A stretch of 64,000 bases of DNA from Evansella halocellulosilytica (GCF_002335745.1 NZ_NIST01000001.1:1356188-1420187); one strand, 5' to 3'; counted from the stretch's first letter, positions 1 through 8,727 are shown. Notes: generated from the letters alone by a model not told the origin. Program-made: numbers and translations.

Positions 1-1
1 C

Positions 2-409
2 CAGGGGATCGCCACAAAATTAGTACCTGGTGCAAAACCTGCACTTGATGTTCCTGTTATTTTCCCGTATGCCCCTAACTCTGTTGTATTAGGGTTCTTA
101 GGCGCATTTTTTGGTTCACTTCTTTGGCTCGTTGTGATTGGAAATACTGTAGCATACGTATTTGTACCAACGATGATTGTCTTGTTCTTCCATGGTGCAG
201 CAGCTGGTGTGTTTGGAAACGTAACAGGCGGTGTAAGAGGTGCATTGCTTGGCGGGTTTATGACCGCTACAATCGTCGCGTGGGGGCAGTTTATTACTGT
301 AAGAATGCTGCTTAGTGACACGATACCTGATACTGCAATGTGGGCAGCGGATTCAGATATGTTCGTACTCGGTCCGATCATTCGGTTCTTAGCACAATTG
401 TTATTTTAA
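2..409 (+). CDS. PTS ascorbate-family (UlaA/SgaT) permease subunit IIC, C-terminal part
   Basis: The reading frame is open from the window edge to the stop at 407-409, giving about 135 residues of a membrane protein that begins upstream. The visible part has long hydrophobic stretches (around FLGAFFGSLLWLVVIG, then a Gly-rich segment GNVTGGVRGALLGGF) and the ending pattern seen in UlaA-type EIIC proteins. The family imports a sugar acid or related sugar by the phosphotransferase system, phosphorylating it during entry. The next genes encode a lactonase-type hydrolase, an amidohydrolase and Nag enzymes, so the substrate may be an amino-sugar or sugar-acid derivative rather than ascorbate; that is inference. 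A hairpin follows the stop. The family call is good; the substrate is unknown. Confidence 0.8.
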   Translation, partial: QGIATKLVPGAKPALDVPVIFPYAPNSVVLGFLGAFFGSLLWLVVIGNTVAYVFVPTMIVLFFHGAAAGVFGNVTGGVRGALLGGFMTATIVAWGQFITVRMLLSDTIPDTAMWAADSDMFVLGPIIRFLAQLLF

Positions 410-433
410 CTGAACTAACTACGATGACATTAG

Positions 434-463
434 GTGAGAAGGATTGATTCTTCTCACTTTTCC
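434..463 (+). terminator. Hairpin after the PTS permease gene
   Basis: GTGAGAAG (434-441) pairs with CTTCTCAC (450-457) across an 8-nt loop and is followed by TTTTCCCTTT. It looks like a weak intrinsic terminator or attenuator between the permease and the hydrolase genes. Confidence 0.55.
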
Positions 464-539
464 CTTTAAAAAATGGCTTGCACTGATTGGATATCAATTA
501 ACCAAAGAGAATTTATTCTAGAGGAAGGTAGAGATCATA

Positions 540-1532
540 ATGGGTATTGTTAGAACGCTCATTGGGGATGTGGAGTCAAAAGATTTAGGTTTCACATATT
601 CCCATGAACATATTGTATGCACTCCTCCTTATTGGCACAACAAAGGTGAGAATGACCTTTTACTTGATAGTCCAAGTAAATCGCTGAAAGAAGTCAAAGA
701 CTTTAAGAAGGTTGGAGGTAAAACGATCGTTGATGCTACAGCTATTGATTATGGTCGAGACGTTGAGAGTGTGAGTAATATCTCGAAAGAAACCGGCGTT
801 CACATTATCGGGACAGCCGGATTCAATAAAAGCTTTTTATGGGCAAGTAAGATTCCAGAACATTTGCAGAAAATATTGCCGGCGTTTCAAACGTATAATC
901 ATTGGATTGAAGCGGCAACCATTAACGAGCTATCTGATTTTGTAATATCAGAAGTCGAGGAAGGGCTGGAAGGAACGAAATTTAAAGCCGGACAGGTGAA
1001 GTTTGGAACGGGATATAATTCAATCACTCCATTAGAAGAAAAAACGATTCGAGCAGTAGCGAGGGCGCATAAAGAAATAAAGGCTCCAATCCATTCACAT
1101 ACTGAAGTAGGAACAATGGCATTAGAACAAATCGATATTCTTCGTTCCGAAGGGATTAATTTGGAATATGTCAGCTTTGGACATATGGATCGTAATCCTG
1201 ATCCATATTATCATGAACAAATTGCTAAAACCGGAGCATTTTTAAGCTTTGACGGTATTGGGAAAATTAAGTATGCACCTGAAAGCACGCGAATTTCCTT
1301 GATACTTGAATTAGTAAAAAAAGGATACGAAAATCAAATTTTAATTAGTGGTGATACAGCAAGAAAATCATATTTTAAGCATTATGCATACGGTCCCGGC
1401 TTTACATTTATTAAAAATAAATGGGTACCGAGGTTCGAAGAAGAAGCAACAAATGCTGGGTTTGATGGGGAAAAATTAATCGAGAAGTTTTTTATTAAAA
1501 ATCCAGCTAATTGTTTTTCCTTTAAAGTGTAA
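540..1532 (+). CDS. Phosphotriesterase-family metal hydrolase, probable phosphorylated sugar lactonase
   Basis: A 330-residue protein of the COG1735 phosphotriesterase family. The binuclear-metal ligands are all visible: H22 and H24 in SHEH, K154 in GQVKFG (the carboxylated lysine), H187 in HSHTEVG, H215 in FGHMD and D272 in SGD. Characterised members of this group in Firmicutes and Mycoplasma hydrolyse phosphorylated sugar lactones, so a product of the upstream PTS permease is a reasonable substrate; this is inference from family and context. AGGAAGG lies upstream of the ATG. The creatininase-family gene follows after 28 bp, so the two are probably co-transcribed. True phosphotriesterase activity is unlikely to be the main role. 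Confidence 0.85.
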   Translation: MGIVRTLIGDVESKDLGFTYSHEHIVCTPPYWHNKGENDLLLDSPSKSLKEVKDFKKVGGKTIVDATAIDYGRDVESVSNISKETGVHIIGTAGFNKSFLWASKIPEHLQKILPAFQTYNHWIEAATINELSDFVISEVEEGLEGTKFKAGQVKFGTGYNSITPLEEKTIRAVARAHKEIKAPIHSHTEVGTMALEQIDILRSEGINLEYVSFGHMDRNPDPYYHEQIAKTGAFLSFDGIGKIKYAPESTRISLILELVKKGYENQILISGDTARKSYFKHYAYGPGFTFIKNKWVPRFEEEATNAGFDGEKLIEKFFIKNPANCFSFKV

Positions 1533-1560
1533 ATTTTCATTCATAAAGGGGATAGTTCGT

Positions 1561-2295
1561 ATGAAGTGGTCAGAGATGAGTGCCTATACTTTTCAAGAGA
1601 AAGAAAAAGATATTGCCATTCTCCCGATCGGTGCTATTGAAGCTCATGGGCCGCACTTACCGATAGGAACAGATAACATATTAGCTGAACGAGTAGCGGA
1701 GCTTCTTGGTGATAAGACTAATGCTCTCATTTTGCCTGTTCTTCCGCTAGGACAAGTGTGGAGTTTGAAGGACTTCCCTGGAAGTTTAACAATTTCAAAC
1801 AGTACATTAATCTCAATCATTACAGAACTTGGCGAAAGCATTTATAAACAAGGATTCAAAAAATTTGTCATCATAAATGCTCATTTAGGGAACCAAACGG
1901 CACTAAAAGAAGCTTCAAGAAAGCTATTAGATCTTGTACCTCAATTAAAGACGTTTACTTTCTTTTATCCAGATATAAAGGAAATCGCAAAAGATGTTTG
2001 TGAAACGACAGGAATGCACGATACTTATTTTCATGCTGATGAAATTGAAACGTCGATTATGCTTTATTTAGCAGAGGAAAAAGTTGATATGGATAAAGCA
2101 ATAAAGGATATACCGACGATTCCAGACTCCATCGATTTTACACCAATTCCTTGGTCGTCTTTTACAAAATCAGCCGTTTTAGGAGACGCGACAAAAGCGA
2201 CAAAAGAAAAAGGACGAACCATTGTTGAACATGCTGTTAAAAGAATGGTATCGATGATAAATGGTGAAAAAAGAAATGTTGATGGATCGTCTTAG
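1561..2295 (+). CDS. Creatininase-family amidohydrolase
   Basis: A 244-residue protein with the metal-binding signature of the creatininase family near the N-terminus (IEAHGPHLPIGTDN; E27, H29, H32, D38) and the second signature HADEIETS in the C-terminal half. The usual NGHGGN motif is changed to NAHLGN, so the active site may differ from creatininase itself. Family members open cyclic amides or act on related amides and cyclic ketones. It starts 28 bp behind the lactonase-type gene with AAAGGGG upstream of its ATG. The pairing of lactonase, amidohydrolase, SIS protein, NagA and NagB suggests a step in breakdown of an amino-sugar derivative. The exact substrate cannot be told from the sequence. 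Confidence 0.82.
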   Translation: MKWSEMSAYTFQEKEKDIAILPIGAIEAHGPHLPIGTDNILAERVAELLGDKTNALILPVLPLGQVWSLKDFPGSLTISNSTLISIITELGESIYKQGFKKFVIINAHLGNQTALKEASRKLLDLVPQLKTFTFFYPDIKEIAKDVCETTGMHDTYFHADEIETSIMLYLAEEKVDMDKAIKDIPTIPDSIDFTPIPWSSFTKSAVLGDATKATKEKGRTIVEHAVKRMVSMINGEKRNVDGSS

Positions 2296-2512
2296 TCACC
2301 TTGATGCTTGTTAACGTAATGCAAGTCAGCTGTAGTGAATGGCCTATAGATGTTCGAAGATGCTTGTGGAAGAGATCGATCGAATGAAAGCACTTGTTGG
2401 CTGTTAAACCGTATGATCTAGATTTATTTTCACCAAGATTTACACAGTTTTAGAAAAAGTTGTGCCGTAAAAAAGTCCATAATAAATGGAACTGTAGGAG
2501 GATTGTAGCAAC

Positions 2513-3247
2513 ATGATAAATACCTATTTTAATGAAATACGGAAGTTGTTGACAAAGATAGAAAATGAGCAAAAGGAAATATTATATACAGTTGCTCAAC
2601 AAATCGTTCACTCACTCGAAAACGATGGGATTATTCACTTGTTTGGAGCGGGACACTCTCACATGCTAGGGGAAGAAGTGTTTTATCGTGCTGGTGGATT
2701 AGTTCCCGTCAGTCCGATATTTGAAGAAAGTCTCATGCTGCATGAAGGAGCGTTGCGTTCATCGATGTTTGAACGTAAAAACGACTATGCACAAACCTTT
2801 ATAAAAAAAGCAGATATTCGCCGTGAGGATATTGTTTTCGTAATCTCGACATCGGGAAGAAATCCTGTCCCAATCGATGTCGCTCAATATGCAAAGGAAC
2901 AAGGGGCGTACGTGGTAGGAATAACGTCTTTAGAATACTCAAAAAGTCAGCCCTCCCGTCATAAAAGCGGAAAACATTTATTTGACTCAGTAGACGCTGT
3001 CATTGATAACTTAAGTGTGAAAGGTGACGCAGTTTTAACACATGAACAAGTCGATATTCCTTTTACCCCTAGTTCAACAGTTATTGGGGTAAGTATTTTA
3101 AATGGAATCATTGCTGAAGTAATTGCCATGATTGCTGAAAAAGGAGGAACACCGCCGATACTCTTAAGTGGAAATATAGATGGTGCAGATGAACATAATA
3201 AAAAGCTAATAGACAAATATAAACCAAGAATTCCTTTACTATCGTAA
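2513..3247 (+). CDS. SIS-domain sugar-phosphate-binding protein, UPF0309-like
   Basis: A 244-residue single-domain SIS protein. The sugar-phosphate-binding elements are visible: LFGAGHSHMLGEEVFYRAGG near the N-terminus and the Ser/Thr-rich VISTSGRNPVPIDVA in the middle. SIS domains bind phosphosugars and occur in isomerases, deaminases and the MurNAc-6-phosphate etherase MurQ. It has a strong ribosome binding site (TAGGAGG) and starts 18 bp upstream of nagA, so it is very likely translated from the same message. A role as an isomerase or lyase that feeds GlcNAc-6-phosphate or glucosamine-6-phosphate to NagA and NagB is inferred from position. No biochemical function is claimed. Confidence 0.82.
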   Translation: MINTYFNEIRKLLTKIENEQKEILYTVAQQIVHSLENDGIIHLFGAGHSHMLGEEVFYRAGGLVPVSPIFEESLMLHEGALRSSMFERKNDYAQTFIKKADIRREDIVFVISTSGRNPVPIDVAQYAKEQGAYVVGITSLEYSKSQPSRHKSGKHLFDSVDAVIDNLSVKGDAVLTHEQVDIPFTPSSTVIGVSILNGIIAEVIAMIAEKGGTPPILLSGNIDGADEHNKKLIDKYKPRIPLLS

Positions 3248-3264
3248 GAAAAGAGTGGAAGTAG

Positions 3265-4431
3265 ATGAAAAAAACGTGGTTATTTTATAATGCAACACTT
3301 TATGGTGAAAAAACGACAATCACTAACCCTTTTATAACGGTTGAAAATGGACAAATTATTCGTCTTGGACGTGGTGATGACCTTTCTGAATTGGATTCAG
3401 TTGAAGAAGTTTCTTTTTCATCACCTGTCAGGATTGTTCCTGGCTTTATTGATTTGCATATTCATGGTGCAGAAAATGCAGATGTTATGGATGGGAGCAA
3501 TGAAGCATTGAAGACGATGAAACATGCATTGCCAAAGGAAGGAACGACATCTTTTTTAGCGACTACATTAACTCAGTCTCCTGAGGATAAAATAAAAGCA
3601 TTACAAGCTTGTCGCAGTGAGATCGACTTTAAAGAAGATGATGGAGCACAAATAATCGGTGTGCATTTGGAAGGACCATTTATTTCGGAAAAAAGGGCAG
3701 GAGCCCAGCCATCAGAGCATATACGAAAGCCGGACGTCACATTATTTAAGCAATTCCAAGAGGCTTCTGGAAATCAAATTCGTGTCGTCACTTTAGCACC
3801 GGAAGAAGATGAAGATGGGCTTGTTACACACTTGAGAAATACTGGTGTCATTCCGTCAATTGGTCATTCTGATGCGTCTTATAAAGGAGTAGTGGACGGA
3901 ATTGATGATGGAGTGTGCCACGCGACTCATTTGTTTAATGGGATGCGCGGTGTTCATCATCGTGATCCTGGTGTAGCAGGCGGAGCACTTCTCCACGATG
4001 AAATAAAAGTGGAAATGATCGTTGACGGAATTCATATTGCACCGCCAATGGTGAAGTTTGCTTATAATCATAAAGGGGCAGATGGAATTATTCTTATTAC
4101 CGACTCAATGAGAGCTAAAGGACTTAATGAAGGGACATATAAGCTTGGAGGACAAGACGTATATGTGGATCATGGTCAAGCAAAGCTTGAGGATGGAACG
4201 TTAGCTGGAAGCATTTTGAAAATGAATGAAGCAGTGCGAAATATGATTGAATTTACTGGATGTTCATTTGAAGAAGCAGTACAAATGGCTTCGTTAAATC
4301 CGGCAAAACAATTGAAAATATCGGATCGGAAAGGGAGTCTTCAAATAGGGAAAGACGCCGATTTTACGATTATGGATGAACAATTTAATGTGCAGCAAAC
4401 TTATGTTAACGGAAAGAAAGTTTTTGGATAG
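3265..4431 (+). CDS. nagA: N-acetylglucosamine-6-phosphate deacetylase
   Basis: A 388-residue amidohydrolase-superfamily enzyme that removes acetate from GlcNAc-6-phosphate to give glucosamine-6-phosphate in the cytoplasm. Landmarks in order are DLHIHG (metal site), HLEGPF (catalytic metal Glu), IGHSDA, HATHLFNGM, and the late TDS, all typical of NagA. Length is normal. The gene follows the SIS gene by 17 bp and precedes nagB by 15 bp, so the three form one operon. The start is supported by AAGAGTGGAAG upstream of the ATG. Confidence 0.95.
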   Translation: MKKTWLFYNATLYGEKTTITNPFITVENGQIIRLGRGDDLSELDSVEEVSFSSPVRIVPGFIDLHIHGAENADVMDGSNEALKTMKHALPKEGTTSFLATTLTQSPEDKIKALQACRSEIDFKEDDGAQIIGVHLEGPFISEKRAGAQPSEHIRKPDVTLFKQFQEASGNQIRVVTLAPEEDEDGLVTHLRNTGVIPSIGHSDASYKGVVDGIDDGVCHATHLFNGMRGVHHRDPGVAGGALLHDEIKVEMIVDGIHIAPPMVKFAYNHKGADGIILITDSMRAKGLNEGTYKLGGQDVYVDHGQAKLEDGTLAGSILKMNEAVRNMIEFTGCSFEEAVQMASLNPAKQLKISDRKGSLQIGKDADFTIMDEQFNVQQTYVNGKKVFG

Positions 4432-4446
4432 AGAGGACAGTGTAAG

Positions 4447-5217
4447 ATGATCGTTTTAGAAGTAGAGAATTACCAACAAATGAGTGAAAAAGCAGCAAAC
4501 ATCATGTTTCAGTATGTGGCAGAAGGAAAGAAAGCTGTATTAGGGCTTGCGACAGGAGGGACTCCGGTTAAAACGTATGACCTCCTCGTCTCACGTATTC
4601 AAAATGAAAAGACAGATTTGTCACATGTTCATACTGTCAATTTAGATGAATATATCGGATTAGATGAAAAACATCCGCAAAGTTATCACCATTTTATGGA
4701 GGAACACTTATTTCAACATGTGCCAATACCGAAAAAGCAAACCCATTTACCAAATGGAAATGCTGAAGATTTGAATGAAGAATGTATCCATTATGAGCAA
4801 ATCATCGAGTCATTAGGTGGCGTTGATATTCAATTGTTAGGAATCGGAGCGAATGGGCATATTGGGTTTAACGAACCAGGAACTCCATTTGACCAAAAAA
4901 CACACCTCGTTGATTTAGCTCCATCAACGAGAGAGGCGAATGCTCGCTTTTTTGCAAGCTTAGATGAAGTACCGAAAAAAGCGATTACAATGGGAATTGC
5001 TACGATCATGAATAGCAAAAACATTTTGCTGTTAGCTTCAGGTGAATCGAAAGCAGATGCATTAAAGCAGCTTATTGAAGGATCTGTAAGTGAAGCATGC
5101 CCTGCAACAGTTTTACAAAAGCATCCGAGTTTAACGATCATTGCAGATGAAGCAGCGTTAAGCAGTTTAAGTGATGAAGCTCGTTCCAAAATAAACCAAT
5201 CAAATGTATCTTGTTAA
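4447..5217 (+). CDS. nagB: Glucosamine-6-phosphate deaminase
   Basis: A 256-residue NagB-type deaminase that converts glucosamine-6-phosphate to fructose-6-phosphate and ammonia, linking amino sugars to glycolysis. The phosphate-binding loop GLATGGTP, the NLDEYIGL segment with catalytic Asp, and GIGANGHIGFNEPG are all intact. It is the last gene of the nag operon: the native terminator hairpin begins 7 bp past the stop codon. That terminator is the insertion site of the IS1182 element. Confidence 0.95.
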   Translation: MIVLEVENYQQMSEKAANIMFQYVAEGKKAVLGLATGGTPVKTYDLLVSRIQNEKTDLSHVHTVNLDEYIGLDEKHPQSYHHFMEEHLFQHVPIPKKQTHLPNGNAEDLNEECIHYEQIIESLGGVDIQLLGIGANGHIGFNEPGTPFDQKTHLVDLAPSTREANARFFASLDEVPKKAITMGIATIMNSKNILLLASGESKADALKQLIEGSVSEACPATVLQKHPSLTIIADEAALSSLSDEARSKINQSNVSC

Positions 5218-5223
5218 AGCATC

Positions 5224-5248
5224 AAAAGCACCTATTTTAGGTGCTTTA
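5224..5248 (+). terminator. nag operon terminator hairpin, left copy of 25-bp direct repeat
   Basis: AAAGCACCTA and TAGGTGCTTT form a hairpin right after nagB. The same 25 bases occur again at 7016-7040. The two copies flank the IS element exactly, so this is both the nag terminator and the left target-site duplication. Confidence 0.85.
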
Positions 5249-5322
5249 CAGGCTGTTGAGAAAGTTTTCTCAACAGCCTTTTTTTTAAAAAGAAAAGTAT
5301 GATATCTCACGATCTCATCCCT

Positions 5323-5445
5323 CCCGGCGGACGCTTTCCATGGGGCTTGTCTTCAACTAATTCTGACTCAGCGAAGCATCGTCAGAATGGATTTTCAGAC
5401 TGCGCTGATCCCATTGGAGTCGCCGCCTTTCGTTCTTCAATCAAC
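5323..5445 (-). repeat. Bacillaceae intergenic repeat inside the IS left flank
   Basis: On the minus strand this segment starts with GTTGATTG and a GCGAAAGG-like word and ends near GCGTCCGCC. It resembles the borders of the repeats at 29335-29486 and 31056-31249, though it lacks the long shared module. It sits between the IS left end and the transposase start. It may be an original part of the IS or a later insertion. Confidence 0.5.
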
Positions 5446-5559
5446 CTAGAACATCCATCGTTTCCTATTTAGAAATGATGGTTATTTTTTCATCAATTTT
5501 ATCTGATTATTCAGGTAAATATAGTATAATATAGATAAAACCACTCGTGAGGTGATCGT

Positions 5560-6909
5560 GTGTTACGCCCCATTCGTGCAAAACAAGTTGAACTCGAAAT
5601 GGTCTCTATCGATCAGTTAGTCCCAGACGACCACTTACTAAGAAAAATTGATGCCACAATTGATTTTTCCTTCATATATGACAAAGTAAAACCTTACTAC
5701 AGTGAAGATAACGGTCGCCCACCAATTGATCCGGTTATGCTTTTTAAAATGATGTTTATTGGATACCTTTACGGTATCCGATCTGAAAGACAGTTAGAAA
5801 AAGAAATTGAGACAAATATTGCTTATCGATGGTTTTTAGGATTAAGTCTAACTGATTCGGTTCCTCACCATTCCACCATAAGCTTCAATCGGCATAAACG
5901 GTTTAAAGAAACAGACATTTTTCAAGAGATATTTGATGAGACCGTTCTTCTGGCTATGAAGCATCGTATGGTTGGCGGGAGAGCTTTATTTACTGATTCT
6001 CCCCACCTTAAAGCCAATGCAAATAAGCGGAAATTCACTAAGAAGACGGTTCAAGTTGAAACACGCGAGTACATAGAAGATCTAAATAAAGCGGTTGAGG
6101 AGGATCGAAAAGCACATGGAAAAAAGCCCTTACCGGAAAGAGAAGAGATGGTAAAAGAAAAAGAGATTAAAGTCAGTACGACAGATAAAGAAAGCGGCTA
6201 TATGTTCAGGGATGGAAAGCCCGAAGGGTTCTTTTATTTAGACCATCGGACAACAGACATGAAATTTAATATTATTACTGATGTTCATTTAACACCAGGA
6301 AATATCCATGATTCCCTGCCGTATTTAAATCGACTGGACCGTCAGATAAAGACATTTGGTTTCAATGTGCAAGCTGTCGGATTAGACGCGGGCTACTTAA
6401 CCATTCCCTTATGTAAAGGGGTAGAAGATCGCCATATTATGGGGGTTATCGCACATCGCCGCTTCAAACCTAAAAAGGGGGATTTGCCAAAGTGGAAATT
6501 TACCTATAACAAAGAGACGGATACTTATACATGCCCTAATGGTAGCACCTTATGTTACGCTACAACGAACCGCGAAGGCTATCGTCAATACCATTCAAAC
6601 CCTGCAGAATGTGTAAACTGTCCCCTGCTTAACCAATGTACGAAAGCAAAAATCATAAAAAAGTTCTCACAAGGCATGTATGGGAAGACAGTAAGGAAAA
6701 AGTGAGAGAGCATAGACTTTCCGCAACAGGGAAATTCCTCTATAAAAAAAGAAAAGAAACCATTGAGCGAAGCTTCGCGGATGCCAAACAGCTCCACGGG
6801 CTTCGCTACTGCCGGTTACGCAGCTTAAAGGGCGCATCAGAACAAGCGTTGATGACAGCCCGCAGCACAGAACATAAAAAAGATCGCAAACCACCTCTCA
6901 GCGAGCTAA
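5560..6909 (+). pseudogene. IS1182-family transposase with two frameshifts
   Basis: The first reading frame starts at GTG 5560 (after GTGAGGTGATC) and encodes a DDE transposase with the N-terminal [17 protein letters not shown] segment and a Cys cluster typical of IS1182 proteins. It leaves frame at about 6650, where one A seems to be missing from an A-run after TKAK. The continuation ([18 protein letters not shown] and [16 protein letters not shown]) is read in another frame. A second shift, one extra C near 6860, is needed to recover the normal end [12 protein letters not shown], with the stop at 6907-6909. Two independent shifts make it most likely inactive. Sequencing error in the A-run cannot be excluded. 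Confidence 0.85.
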
Positions 6910-7015
6910 GAGGTGGTTTCGGCCATTCTTCACCGTAGGGTGAGCAAATCCTTCTGACGAAAATAATAAAGAGAAACCCGCACTTCTCAAAAAGTGTGGG
7001 TTTCTCGACAATCTG

Positions 7016-7040
7016 AAAAGCACCTATTTTAGGTGCTTTA
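7016..7040 (+). repeat. Right copy of the 25-bp palindromic direct repeat
   Basis: This is identical to 5224-5248. It begins directly after the IS right inverted repeat and is the second copy of the duplicated nag terminator hairpin. Confidence 0.9.
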
Positions 7041-7066
7041 TTTAAGTCTATCATTTATATTCCCGA

Positions 7067-7111
7067 TTACCAACAATATCCATGTGCCAGGCACATGGAT
7101 ATTGTTGGTAA
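7067..7111. repeat. Perfect 22-bp inverted repeat with 1-nt centre
   Basis: Arms 7067-7088 and 7090-7111 are perfectly complementary around a single A. The centre holds GTGCCAGGCAC, and a similar core (GTGCCTGGCAC) occurs at 30786-30796. Both look like members of a repetitive palindrome family. No long T-run follows, so it is not a classical terminator. Confidence 0.85.
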
Positions 7112-7346
7112 ATGAGTGTTGTTTAGGGATAATTTGGTATTGTTGGTGATTGTCTGGAATATATATTACAGAAGTTGATTTTTGTCATCAATTTGTAATA
7201 TAGCGAAAGGTTATTCAGTTTATTTGTCGAAATGATAGGAGAGGGTGTCGAGTTTCGCGAACAATCTAAGAAAATCGAACATTCCAAGAAAATAGCGAAC
7301 AAACTAAGGAACCCGAACCTGAAGTTTGCTTGAGGGGGAAGAGGCG

Positions 7347-7787
7347 ATGAAATCATTATTAATTGGAACAATGCTTTTAACGACTATTTCATTTCAAGGC
7401 TGTAACGGAAATCAGACACATCCGGACATATCCCTCACTTTAAAGCCATCTTATGTAGGTGAAACCCTTTATTTAACTCCGGTTCTCACGTATGATGGAG
7501 AAGGTGAAGCAACAGTCGTTTTCGAAAATGATATAGCTTATATCAACCTAGTGGAAATAGCCGGTGAAGAAGTGTATGAACATGAGGTCGGAGATTTTGA
7601 AGTAGATGATCAGGTGTTACTTGAGCAAGGCGACGAAATCGCTGGCCGTACGGTATCATTCGAAGCGGAACCAGGGGAATATGAGATTTATTTAATTGCA
7701 GATTTTGAGATGGAGCATATCGGTGACAATATGCAAAGCTTCACACATGAATTGACCCAAACGATTGATGTAAGAGATAAGGAATAA
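7347..7787 (+). CDS. Putative lipoprotein of unknown function
   Basis: A 146-residue protein. The ATG at 7347 is chosen over an upstream TTG because GAGGGGGAAGAGG sits just before it and it gives a proper signal peptide: MKSLLIGTMLLTTISFQGC. The Cys in FQGC would be the lipidation site, although FQGC is a weak lipobox. The rest is a compact, acidic, beta-rich domain (LTLKPSYVGETLYLTPVLTYDGEGEATVVFEN), in the style of an Ig-like or DUF-type extracellular domain. No family is recognised with confidence. It lies alone between the palindrome at 7067 and the epimerase gene, which begins 28 bp later. Confidence 0.65.
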   Translation: MKSLLIGTMLLTTISFQGCNGNQTHPDISLTLKPSYVGETLYLTPVLTYDGEGEATVVFENDIAYINLVEIAGEEVYEHEVGDFEVDDQVLLEQGDEIAGRTVSFEAEPGEYEIYLIADFEMEHIGDNMQSFTHELTQTIDVRDKE

Positions 7788-7815
7788 GCTGTTTAGATTA
7801 AAGGTGTGTGTAAAT

Positions 7816-8727
7816 ATGGAGAAGAAGAAGGTCCTTTTACTAGGAGGGTCTGGATTTCTTGGGATGTCATTTGCGAATTACCTCATAAAAGAAGGGTATG
7901 AGCCTGTTATTTTAACACGTTCAGCAAAAGAAAATGACGATAAGATTAAATATGTACAATGGGATGGGAAGACAGTTGATAACTGGGCATCAGAATTAGA
8001 AGATGCTGCAGCTGTCGTGAACTTCACAGGGAAAAGTGTCAATTGTATATATACAAAAAAGAACAAAGAAGAAATTATCCAATCCCGTTTAAACTCTGTT
8101 AAAGCGATTGATGATGCAATAAAACGTATGACTAAACGGCCACCCGTTGTTATCCAAGCGGGTTCTTTGGCCATTTTCGGTGATACAAAGAAATGGTGCT
8201 ATGAAGAGAGTCCTCATGGATCCAGTTTTTCAGTTGAGGTCTGTCAAAAATGGGAAGATGCGTTCTTTAAACAAGACATTGAAGGTGTAAGAAAAGTATT
8301 ATTTCGTATTGGCTTTGCGTTAGGAAAAGGAGGCGGTGCTTTAGAGCCGCTATTAAAGTTAACGAAGGTTGGCCTAGGCGGTACAGTTGGGAATGGTAGG
8401 CAATATATTAGCTGGCTACATATCGATGATCTAAATGCAATGCTTCATAAAGCAATCGAAGATGCCTCAATGACAGGTGTTTATAATGCTTCGTCAACTA
8501 ACCCGGTTACAAACCGCGAGTTTATGAAAGAATTAAGAACTGTTTTACATAAAAGATGGTCACCACCAGCTCCAAAGCTTGCTGTCATACTAGGGGCATA
8601 TTTATTTATGAGAACAGAACCAAGTCTAGCTTTAACCGGAAGACGTTGTTATCCGAAAAGGCTCGTTGACGAAGGGTTTACATTTCAACATACCGATTTA
8701 AATAAAACGCTAAGAGCACTTATATAA
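7816..8727 (+). CDS. TIGR01777-family NAD-dependent epimerase-like protein
   Basis: A 303-residue short-chain dehydrogenase/epimerase of the TIGR01777 (YfcH-like) group. The N-terminal Rossmann motif GGSGFLG is clear, and the family features NFTGKSVNCIYTKKNKEEIIQSR and GRQYISWLHIDDL follow in order. The C-terminus carries the DUF1731-type tail (RTEPSLALTGRRCYPKRLVDEGF). The ATG at 7816 is preferred over GTG 7804 because AAAGGTG lies at a good distance. Its substrate is unknown. The next small membrane gene follows after 16 bp and is probably in the same operon. Confidence 0.85.
   Translation: MEKKKVLLLGGSGFLGMSFANYLIKEGYEPVILTRSAKENDDKIKYVQWDGKTVDNWASELEDAAAVVNFTGKSVNCIYTKKNKEEIIQSRLNSVKAIDDAIKRMTKRPPVVIQAGSLAIFGDTKKWCYEESPHGSSFSVEVCQKWEDAFFKQDIEGVRKVLFRIGFALGKGGGALEPLLKLTKVGLGGTVGNGRQYISWLHIDDLNAMLHKAIEDASMTGVYNASSTNPVTNREFMKELRTVLHKRWSPPAPKLAVILGAYLFMRTEPSLALTGRRCYPKRLVDEGFTFQHTDLNKTLRALI

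Larger units (their letters stand above)
5249..7015 (+). mobile_element. IS1182-family insertion sequence, 1767 bp
   Basis: The left end (5249-5263, CAGGCTGTTGAGAAA) and the reverse complement of the right end (7001-7015, CAGATTGTCGAGAAA) match at 12 of 15 positions and act as terminal inverted repeats. The element lies between two identical 25-bp palindromic direct repeats (5224-5248 and 7016-7040). It contains one damaged transposase gene. The left end forms a strong stem-loop followed by a T-run (about 5250-5288), and a hairpin at 6971-7006 lies at the right end; both would block transcription across the element. The IS1182 family is known for variable, sometimes long target duplications. 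Confidence 0.85.

Noticed and set aside
6636-6938. Programmed frameshift in the IS1182 transposase
   Set aside because: A second, unrelated shift near the end is also needed, and IS1182 transposases normally use one frame. Damage is more likely.
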